From assembly GCA_934465125.1 (NCBI GenBank), contig CAKSKO010000073.1, positions 1-6,231 on the forward strand: a stretch of DNA of 6,231 nucleotides, in the 5' to 3' direction. The notes below the pieces were generated by a model. It had not been told where the DNA came from. It worked only from the letters and a program-made list of their open reading frames with translations, and ran no database searches. This DNA is from an uncultured Eubacteriales bacterium. Lineage in GTDB: Bacteria; Bacillota; Clostridia; Oscillospirales; Acutalibacteraceae. Every line of letters begins with the position of its first letter. Positions within the stretch are counted from its first letter, which is position 1. The position numbers and the translations under genes are program-made. Of this stretch, positions 1-5,317 are shown in pieces.

Positions 1-1
1 G

Positions 2-430
2 CTTGAATACGCAGCAACTGCAGCTTTGGTTATCGTTGGAATTTATTTAATCATTAAGTATTTCTGTACGCCAAAAGACGACAGATATGGCTGGACCTTG
101 GCAAACGGCATTATCTTGATGTTGTTGGGAGCGTTATACCTTTTCTCTAGTCCTCTTGTAACCATGGTTACATTCTCCTTCTTGTTTGCCGTTCTTACGA
201 TTTCCGATGGAATTAATTTACTCTCTCTTTCTTCTAGTATGAAAAAAAATGGTGAATCCGGAACTGGTTTATTAATTGCAAGTGGAATTCTTGATATCAT
301 TTTAGCAGTATTCTTTATCATCGCCCCATTTGCGATGAACTGGGCAATCGCGGTAATGATTGGTATTTATTTGGTTGTTGCTGGAATTTCGTTGTTTGCA
401 GAATCTTGTTCGGGCAAAAACAAAGCATAA
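2..430 (+). CDS. DUF308/HdeD-like multi-pass membrane protein, C-terminal part (5' end outside window)
   Basis: The reading frame is open from base 2, with no stop upstream inside the window, so this is the last 142 residues of a longer protein. A TTG at 26 could be read as a start, but it has no ribosome binding site and lies inside a hydrophobic helix, so I treat the gene as truncated. About five hydrophobic helices are visible, at roughly residues 4-22, 32-49, 50-70, 85-104 and 107-125 of the visible part. Short polar loops separate them (KDDRYG, SSMKKNGESG), and the tail is short and basic (GKNKA). The evenly spaced Gly-rich helices with small residues (GIILMLLGALYL, GIYLVVAGISLF) are typical of the DUF308 family, whose enterobacterial member HdeD is linked to acid resistance. 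The role in Clostridia is unknown. It ends 168 bases before the transporter and has its own terminator, so it belongs to an upstream unit. The family call is by pattern only; another small membrane family is possible. Confidence 0.7.
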   Translation, partial: LEYAATAALVIVGIYLIIKYFCTPKDDRYGWTLANGIILMLLGALYLFSSPLVTMVTFSFLFAVLTISDGINLLSLSSSMKKNGESGTGLLIASGILDIILAVFFIIAPFAMNWAIAVMIGIYLVVAGISLFAESCSGKNKA

Positions 431-447
431 TTTTACTTTAAAAAAAG

Positions 448-485
448 AAAAAGTTCTGCTGTTTAGTAACAGCAGAACTTTTTTT
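448..485 (+). terminator. Strong intrinsic terminator after the DUF308 gene
   Basis: A perfect 16-bp inverted repeat (448-463 with 468-483) has a 4-base loop, TAGT, and its right arm runs into seven T (479-485). The core of the stem is GTTCTGCTGTT. The left arm begins with a matching A-tract, so the outer pairs are A-U. It starts 18 bases after the stop codon and separates this gene from the transporter promoter downstream. Confidence 0.93.
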
Positions 486-523
486 CAAAAAATTATATAA
501 ATGAGGTAGTTATTGATATTTTT

Positions 524-552
524 TTGACAAATTATTAAACTTCTGTTAGACT
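524..552 (+). promoter_or_regulatory. Sigma-A-type promoter of the NSS transporter gene
   Basis: A perfect -35 box TTGACA (524-529) is followed by a 17-base spacer and the -10 box TAGACT (547-552, 4 of 6 consensus). A TG one base upstream of the -10 (544-545) makes it an extended -10. The expected transcription start is near 558-560, giving a leader of about 40 bases. It lies just after the upstream terminator, so the transporter is probably a single-gene transcript. Confidence 0.8.
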
Positions 553-597
553 AAAACATATTTTTGTTTTTAAATTAAGTAAAAGGAGTAAACTCAT

Positions 598-1941
598 ATG
601 TCTCAAAAACGCGGTAACTTCACTTCATCGCTAGGCTTTATCTTAGCAGCGGCAGGATCAGCGATCGGGTTAGGAAATCTATGGAAATTCCCTTACGTTG
701 CAGGCAATAACGGTGGAGGACTATTCTTTCTTCTCTTTATCGTTTTCACACTGATTTTAGGGGTTCCGATTATTTTAGCCGAAATGGCAATTGGACGAAA
801 AACAAAACTGAGTACCGTTGGAGCCTATAAATCTTTAAATAAAAATTGGGCATTTGTTGGAGGAATTGGAGTCCTTTGCTCCTTTATTATTTTGTCTTAT
901 TACAGCGTTGTTGGTGGATGGGTATTAAAGTACATTTTCACTTATTTAACCGGCGCAAATTTTGGCGCTTCTAAACCTGGATACTTTCAAGAATTTATTA
1001 AAAATCCAGTAGAACCAGCGGTATGGCATTTGATTTTCATGGGAATCTGCGCGGTTATTATCCTTGGCGGCGTTGTAAAAGGGATTGAACAAGCAAGTAA
1101 AATCATGCTTCCTGGCTTATTTATTTTGATTATTATTATAGCAATCCGTTCTGTAACGTTAGACGGTGCAGTGGAGGGATTAAAATTTTTATTTATTCCG
1201 AATCTTGAAATATTTAACTCTTTTAGCCATTTAGCAAACACGATCGCATCGGCGATGGGACAAGTCTTCTTTAGCCTAAGCCTCGGACTTGGAATTACGA
1301 TCACATATGGTAGCTATTTAAAAAAAGATTCTAACCTTCAAAAAAATACAGTTTTTATCGTTGGAGCCGATACTCTAATAGCGATCTTTTCCGGCCTTAC
1401 TGTTTTGCCGGCAGTATTTGCTTTTGGATTTAAACCCACCTCAGGACCTGGTTTAATTTTTGAAACACTACCAGCTGTTTTTGAATCGATGCCATTTGGA
1501 GCAATTTTCGGTCTTCTATTTTTTATCTTAGTTTTTTTTGCCGCTGCAACCTCCGCTATGGCTTTATTAGAGGTTGTTGCCGCATTCTTTATTGATAATT
1601 TTGGATGGAAACGAAAAAAAGCAACATTGTTGATGGCTTCCATCATGGCGGTAATCGGTATTTTTGTTTCCCTCTCTATGGGAAGGTTAGAGCACATTCA
1701 TATTTTCGGCCTAACTTTGTTTGATGCAATGGGATTTTTGACAGACAAGATTCTAATGCCTATCGCTGCAATGCTGATGTGTATCTTCGTGGGATATGTC
1801 TTAGGAACCGAACCTCTCGCAGAGGAAATTGAATGTGGAGCAAAAGGGTTTAAATTAAAAAAAGTTTTTTCGATTATTATTAAATACGTTGCACCTATTT
1901 TAATTTTAATTATTTTTGTTATGGGACTGCTTCCACAATAG
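598..1941 (+). CDS. Sodium-dependent transporter of the NSS/SNF family (LeuT/MhsT-like)
   Basis: This is a 447-residue integral membrane symporter that probably couples inward Na+ flow to uptake of an amino acid or related amine. The ATG is set by an AAAGGAG ribosome binding site at 582-588, nine bases upstream. The N-terminus carries the family signature of the broken helix TM1, with G20, A22, I23 and N27 at the places where LeuT binds Na+, followed by LWKFPY and NNGGG (residues 37-41). TM6 contains F225, S226 and S228, matching LeuT F253, T254 and S256 around the substrate and Na1 sites. TM8 has T318-S319 in the Na2 position, and D376 near TM10 fits the outer-gate aspartate. The gate partner is K30 where LeuT has Arg30. 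The length (447) and the single helix after TM10 fit the 11-helix bacterial form such as MhsT better than 12-helix LeuT. Substrate cannot be read from sequence. It has its own promoter and terminator, so a link to the hydrogenase operon is not implied. Confidence 0.93.
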   Translation: MSQKRGNFTSSLGFILAAAGSAIGLGNLWKFPYVAGNNGGGLFFLLFIVFTLILGVPIILAEMAIGRKTKLSTVGAYKSLNKNWAFVGGIGVLCSFIILSYYSVVGGWVLKYIFTYLTGANFGASKPGYFQEFIKNPVEPAVWHLIFMGICAVIILGGVVKGIEQASKIMLPGLFILIIIIAIRSVTLDGAVEGLKFLFIPNLEIFNSFSHLANTIASAMGQVFFSLSLGLGITITYGSYLKKDSNLQKNTVFIVGADTLIAIFSGLTVLPAVFAFGFKPTSGPGLIFETLPAVFESMPFGAIFGLLFFILVFFAAATSAMALLEVVAAFFIDNFGWKRKKATLLMASIMAVIGIFVSLSMGRLEHIHIFGLTLFDAMGFLTDKILMPIAAMLMCIFVGYVLGTEPLAEEIECGAKGFKLKKVFSIIIKYVAPILILIIFVMGLLPQ

Positions 1942-1960
1942 TCTCATTTACAATATTTCT

Positions 1961-1996
1961 AGCAGCATGCTGATGTGATTCAGCACGCTGCTTTTT
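1961..1996 (+). terminator. Intrinsic terminator after the transporter
   Basis: A 13-bp stem (1961-1973 with 1980-1992) has a single A-C mismatch in the middle and a 6-base loop TGTGAT. It ends in a run of five T (1992-1996). It lies 19 bases after the transporter stop and insulates the hydrogenase operon from upstream transcription. Confidence 0.9.
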
Positions 1997-2017
1997 GCTT
2001 ACAAAAACTATTAAAGA

Positions 2018-2049
2018 AAACTGAAAAAAAATCCTTGTTTTTTTAGTTT
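2018..2049. repeat. A-tract/T-tract inverted repeat upstream of the hydrogenase operon promoter
   Basis: AAACT plus seven A (2018-2030, with one extra G at 2023) is mirrored by seven T plus AGTTT (2038-2049) around the loop ATCCTTG. It lies upstream of the -10 box and its right end covers the -35 position, so it is probably not transcribed from the operon promoter. It could act as a curved or UP-like A/T element or as a protein site. It has no GC stem, so it is a poor terminator. Confidence 0.5.
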
Positions 2050-2072
2050 GTTGATGTTACAATTGGTATAGT
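2044..2072 (+). promoter_or_regulatory. Extended -10 promoter of the hfs-type hydrogenase operon
   Basis: The -10 box TATAGT (2067-2072, 5 of 6 consensus) is preceded by TGG (2064-2066), giving the extended form TGnTATAnT. At a 17-base spacing the -35 position (2044-2049, TAGTTT) matches the consensus poorly, so the extended -10 and the A/T-rich upstream DNA probably carry the promoter. The expected start of transcription is about 2079-2080, inside the Rex palindrome. The leader would be about 56 bases. Confidence 0.7.
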
Positions 2073-2077
2073 AAAAA

Positions 2078-2095
2078 TTGTTAAAACTTTAACAA
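2078..2095. promoter_or_regulatory. Rex operator (redox-sensing repressor site)
   Basis: TTGTTAAAACTTTAACAA is a perfect 8-base inverted repeat around AC. It fits the clostridial Rex site TTGTTAA-N4-TTAACAA at every fixed position. Rex is known to bind such sites when NAD+ dominates and to leave when NADH rises, and in Clostridia it controls hydrogenase and fermentation genes. The site begins about 5 bases after the -10 box and covers the expected +1, so bound Rex would block RNA polymerase. The motif match is seen directly; the regulation is inferred from the family, and no rex gene is in the window. Confidence 0.88.
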
Positions 2096-2122
2096 GCTTT
2101 TCCTTTTAAATTGGAAATACTA

Positions 2123-2127
2123 GGGAG
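2123..2127 (+). promoter_or_regulatory. Ribosome binding site that sets the hfsA start
   Basis: GGGAG, followed by TGA, pairs well with the end of 16S rRNA. It lies 8 bases before the TTG at 2136 but overlaps the in-frame GTG at 2127, so only the TTG can use it. Confidence 0.75.
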
Positions 2128-2135
2128 TGAATAAA

Positions 2136-2381
2136 TTGGAAGTTACGATTTGCATCGGAAGCTCTTGTCATTTAAAGGGTTCAAGGGATGTCATTAAGAT
2201 TTTTGAACGACTCATCTCTTTAAATGGCCTAACAGATCAAGTAACATTAAAGGGTTCTTTTTGTATGGGATTGTGTACCGGCGGAGTTTGTGTTAGCATT
2301 GACCAGCAAAAATTTGCTGTCAGTTCGGCTGATGCAGAGCAGTTTTTTCATCGAGAAATAATGGGGAGGCTAGCAAAATGA
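2136..2381 (+). CDS. hfsA: Small NuoE-like thioredoxin-fold [2Fe-2S] protein (HfsA-like)
   Basis: This is an 81-residue cytosolic electron carrier, the first gene of the hydrogenase operon. I place the start at TTG 2136 rather than GTG 2127 because the GGGAG site is correctly spaced only for the TTG. The resulting N-terminus, MEVTICIGSSCHLKGS, matches the way this family begins. The four [2Fe-2S] ligands are visible as C6 and C11, then C43 and C47, the CxxxxC...CxxxC pattern of the 24-kDa subunit of complex I (NuoE/HoxE/HydC). An additional C52 follows. It is only the thioredoxin-like domain and lacks the N-terminal helical domain of full NuoE (about 160 residues). It probably passes electrons between a soluble donor and one of the two hydrogenases, though a structural or regulatory role is possible. 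Its stop overlaps the hfsB start (ATGA), indicating translational coupling. The symbol is by analogy to the T. saccharolyticum operon. Confidence 0.85.
   Translation: MEVTICIGSSCHLKGSRDVIKIFERLISLNGLTDQVTLKGSFCMGLCTGGVCVSIDQQKFAVSSADAEQFFHREIMGRLAK
2363..2369 (+). promoter_or_regulatory. Strong ribosome binding site of hfsB inside the end of hfsA
   Basis: GGGGAGG lies within the last codons of hfsA, 8 bases before the ATG at 2378. It confirms that start even though the two genes overlap by four bases. Confidence 0.8.
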
Positions 2382-4090
2382 GTATCATTGGACTGAAAAA
2401 AGCGAATTGTAAAAATTGTTATAAATGCGTAAAGGTCTGCCCTGTTAAATCGATTCGGGTAGAACAGGAACAAGCAAAAATCATTGATGATTTCTGCATT
2501 TTATGTGGTAGATGTTTATCGGAATGTCCGCAAAATGCAAAAACGGTTTCGAGCGATTTAGAAAAGGTCAAGGAATGGGTAACTACAAATCAGCCGGTCG
2601 TGATGTCAATCGCACCGTCATACATAGGTTCCTTTGATTTAAAATCTCCTCTTGGGATTGTATCAGCGGTGAAAAAGCTTGGTTTCACCGGTGTCTCTGA
2701 AACGGCGGAAGGCGCAGCTTATGTTACAAACCAGTACCATGAACTGATGCAAAGCGGTACCATGAAAAATATCATTACTACTTGCTGTCCTTCTATCAAT
2801 CTTTTCATAGAATATTACTATCCTTCTATTATTTCATACATGGCTCCTGTTGTCTCCCCTATGATTGCTCATGCTAGACTTTTAAAAGACCGCCTTCCTA
2901 AAGATACCAAGGTGGTATTTTGCGGTCCATGCATCTCAAAAAAGGATGAGGCTACTGATATGCGCCACAGCACAGAAGTTGACGCTGTCCTGACATTTGA
3001 TGATCTGGATATGTGGCTAAAGGAAGAAAATATTCTTGTCTCGGACTGCGATCCGGAACCATTTTTTAATGCGGACTCTGAAATTTTAAGGATGTATCCT
3101 GTTACAGACGGGATTCTCACTTCGATTGCATCCAAAGGCGATACAAACAACTACCGTTTGATGAGTGTCGACGGAACCGAAGAATGCAAAGCACTGTTTG
3201 AAGCGATACAGTGCGGCGAAATTGACCATTGCTTGATTGAACTCAATGCCTGCAAAGGCGGATGTATCGGCGGTCTCGCTCGGGTGAAAGACGGCGTTTC
3301 AAGATTTCAAAGCAGGTTATCTGTCGAAGAGTATGCGAACAAAAAAAGTCCGTCTTACCCTGGAACCGATCAGGAAGTTTCCCTTTCTAAGAAATTTTTC
3401 GACCGTTCCTCTAAAGAACCAATCCCGGATGAAGAAACAATCCGATCAATTCTCTCAAAAATCGGAAAAGACTCCGAAGAGCAAGAACTCAACTGCGGTG
3501 CGTGTGGATATTCGTCCTGCCGAGAAAAAGCGATTGCTGTGTATCAAAATAGAGCGGAGCTTACGATGTGTATTCCCTATATGAAGGAGCGGGCGGAATC
3601 GCTTTCTAATTACGTCCTCTCAGAAACCCCGAATATTACCATTATCGTGGATAGTGATATGAAAATTTTAGAATTTAACACTGCGGCGGAAAACTGTTTT
3701 CAGATTAGCCGAAGAGAAGCGTTGGAAAGCTTCCTTTATGAGCTGATTGATATCTCTGATTTTCAATTTGTGTTTGACGAAAAACAATCGATCACTGATA
3801 AGAAGGTTCATTATAAAGAATACAATATAACAACACTACAAAGCATCATTTATATCGAACATCAAAATGTTGCGATGGGAATTTTTAAAGACATTACAGA
3901 CGAAGAAAAGGAGCTTGAGAAACAGTACGCACTGCGCGTTGAGACGATGGAAATGGCACAAAAGGTGATTGACAAACAAATGGTAGCCGCGCAGCAAATC
4001 GCGAGCCTGTTGGGCGAAACAACCGCTGAGACAAAAGTTACTTTAACAAAGTTAAAAAATATGATCGTATTTGATGGTGATGAACTATGA
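2378..4090 (+). CDS. hfsB: Sensory-type [FeFe] hydrogenase with Fe-S and PAS domains (HfsB/HydS-like, group C)
   Basis: This is a 570-residue soluble protein, complete. Domains in order are: a 2[4Fe-4S] ferredoxin domain (C11, C14, C17, C21; C40, C43, C46, C50); the H-cluster domain at about residues 70-320; a further Fe-S domain with C373, C376, C381 and C398; a PAS domain at about 408-516; and a C-terminal helical tail (about 517-565, ending near TLTKLKNMI) probably used for dimer contact or signal output. The H-cluster ligands are all present: C137 in TTCCPS, C185 in GPCISKK, and C292 and C296 in NACKGGC. C136 matches the proton-relay Cys of catalytic enzymes. The two Met residues near the active site of C. 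pasteurianum CpI (M353, M497) are replaced by G183 and N290, and the GGGQP that follows the last ligand is missing. These changes, together with the PAS domain and the phosphatase next door, fit the group C sensory hydrogenases rather than bulk H2 producers. It likely senses H2 or redox state and signals to HfsC. It overlaps both neighbours by ATGA. Confidence 0.93.
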   Translation: MSIIGLKKANCKNCYKCVKVCPVKSIRVEQEQAKIIDDFCILCGRCLSECPQNAKTVSSDLEKVKEWVTTNQPVVMSIAPSYIGSFDLKSPLGIVSAVKKLGFTGVSETAEGAAYVTNQYHELMQSGTMKNIITTCCPSINLFIEYYYPSIISYMAPVVSPMIAHARLLKDRLPKDTKVVFCGPCISKKDEATDMRHSTEVDAVLTFDDLDMWLKEENILVSDCDPEPFFNADSEILRMYPVTDGILTSIASKGDTNNYRLMSVDGTEECKALFEAIQCGEIDHCLIELNACKGGCIGGLARVKDGVSRFQSRLSVEEYANKKSPSYPGTDQEVSLSKKFFDRSSKEPIPDEETIRSILSKIGKDSEEQELNCGACGYSSCREKAIAVYQNRAELTMCIPYMKERAESLSNYVLSETPNITIIVDSDMKILEFNTAAENCFQISRREALESFLYELIDISDFQFVFDEKQSITDKKVHYKEYNITTLQSIIYIEHQNVAMGIFKDITDEEKELEKQYALRVETMEMAQKVIDKQMVAAQQIASLLGETTAETKVTLTKLKNMIVFDGDEL

Positions 4091-5259
4091 AGTTATCTGT
4101 AGATACCGCTTATCGCTCTTTAAATAAACACGGTGAAGAGTTATGCGGGGATAAAGTAATCATCAGACGGACGGAGAATTCTGTTATCTGTGTGCTAGCA
4201 GATGGGCTCGGAAGCGGAGTGAAGGCAAACATCTTAGCTACCTTAACTACTACCATTATTTCGACCATGCTGAATGAGGGAGCTGATGTCAGAGAAGCTG
4301 TTGAGACGATTGTCAGTACCCTACCAACCTGCAGCGTCAGAAAGCTTGCCTATTCCACTTTTAGTATCATCCAGATCTTTGATAACGGCGAAGCGTATCT
4401 TGTAGAATTTGATAACCCTGCATGTATTTTGATTCGCGATGGACAAATCATGGATTTAAATTCTGAATACAAGGAATATGCAGGAAAAACCGTTTATGAA
4501 ACACGGTTCACTGTTGCCCCTGGAGATGTATTGAGTCTGATTAGCGATGGAATTGTGTTTGCCGGCGTTGGGACACTTTTAAATTTTGGGTGGACATGGA
4601 ATAACGTAGCCGCATGGATCGCGAAAGACAGCCTAAAATTCACTTCTGCATCAAGAATCGCAGCATCTTTGTCACAGGCTGTCAATGAACTTTATATGGA
4701 AAAACCAGGAGATGATTCTACCGTTTTTGTCGCGCGTATTACTCCAAAATGTGTTGTAAATTTATTATCCGGACCGCCAAAAAACAAATGCGACGACGAT
4801 AAAATCGTCCGCGATTTTATGACCTCTTCCGGAAAAAAGGTAGTCTGCGGAGGAAGCAGTGCAAATATCGTTGCAAGGGTTTTAAACCGTAAAGTAGAAA
4901 CTACCCTTGATTATTTTGATCCGGATATTCCCCCCATTGCCAATATTGAGGGAATTGATCTAGTAACAGAAGGCGTTCTCACCCTTAGCCGTGTTGTTGA
5001 GATTTTAAAGGAATACGCCGCGGACTCATCAGACGCCTCTTATTTTCAGAAGCTTGACGAAGAAAATGGCGCAGCAATGCTTTCAAAGCTTCTGCTGGAA
5101 AACTGTACAGAGCTTCGTTTGTATATTGGAACTGCGATCAATCCTGCCCATCAAAACCCAGGGCTTCCAGCTGATTTGAGTATTAAACGAAAATTGATCG
5201 ATGAGCTTTGCTTGCTAATGGTGAGGTTTGGGAAACAAGTGCAAAAAAACTATTATTAA
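4087..5259 (+). CDS. hfsC: PP2C/SpoIIE-family Ser/Thr phosphatase with unassigned C-terminal domain (HfsC-like)
   Basis: This is a 390-residue, probably cytosolic protein with no membrane helix. Residues 1-217 form a SpoIIE-type PP2C domain. The metal-binding acidic residues are visible: D22 in CGDK, D39-G40 in LADGLGSG, D154-G155 in ISDG, and D209-D210 in GDDSTV. It should therefore be an active, metal-dependent phosphoserine/phosphothreonine phosphatase. Residues about 218-390 are a second domain I cannot assign. It contains GKKVVCGGSSANIVARVL (249-266), then an acidic stretch and IEGIDLVTEGVLTL (287-300), and ends in a helical Leu/Lys-rich region. The ATG at 4087 overlaps the hfsB stop (ATGA) and has only a weak GGTGATG site upstream (4075-4081), so translation is probably coupled to hfsB. 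The tight linkage suggests that HfsB's PAS domain controls this phosphatase. The phosphorylated target is not encoded nearby. Confidence 0.9.
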   Translation: MKLSVDTAYRSLNKHGEELCGDKVIIRRTENSVICVLADGLGSGVKANILATLTTTIISTMLNEGADVREAVETIVSTLPTCSVRKLAYSTFSIIQIFDNGEAYLVEFDNPACILIRDGQIMDLNSEYKEYAGKTVYETRFTVAPGDVLSLISDGIVFAGVGTLLNFGWTWNNVAAWIAKDSLKFTSASRIAASLSQAVNELYMEKPGDDSTVFVARITPKCVVNLLSGPPKNKCDDDKIVRDFMTSSGKKVVCGGSSANIVARVLNRKVETTLDYFDPDIPPIANIEGIDLVTEGVLTLSRVVEILKEYAADSSDASYFQKLDEENGAAMLSKLLLENCTELRLYIGTAINPAHQNPGLPADLSIKRKLIDELCLLMVRFGKQVQKNYY

Positions 5260-5301
5260 TCCCTCTCATTTTACGAAAAGAAGAGAAAGACAACAATGAC
5301 T

Positions 5302-5307
5302 AGGAGG
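5302..5307 (+). promoter_or_regulatory. Consensus ribosome binding site of hfsD
   Basis: A perfect AGGAGG lies 10 bases before ATG 5318, in the only real gap inside the operon (58 bases, 5260-5317). No terminator and no clear promoter is seen in that gap, so hfsD is probably co-transcribed but translated independently and more strongly. Confidence 0.85.
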
Positions 5308-5317
5308 CAACGATCGA

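Noticed and set aside
26..28. TTG as a true start of the first gene
   Set aside because: There is no ribosome binding site before it, the frame is open back to base 2 with hydrophobic, coding-like residues, and the family is longer.
531..550. Rex-like sequence in the transporter promoter (ATTAAAC...GTTAG)
   Set aside because: It shares only fragments of the half-sites and is not a palindrome with the right spacing.
987..1697. Open frames on the - strand inside the transporter gene (987-1304 and 1338-1697)
   Set aside because: They are antisense shadows of a well-supported membrane protein, with no ribosome binding sites and no recognisable protein features.
2127..2135. In-frame GTG as the start of hfsA
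   Set aside because: The GGGAG ribosome binding site overlaps this codon, leaving no spacer. The TTG at 2136 is spaced by 8 bases and gives the usual family N-terminus.
3333..3584. 83-codon open frame inside hfsB
   Set aside because: It is out of frame with conserved Fe-S motifs of HfsB and its product is a basic low-complexity string with no family likeness.
5263..5285. Weak hairpin between hfsC and hfsD
   Set aside because: Two 4-bp pairings are split by a two-base mismatch and no T-run follows, so it does not look like a terminator.
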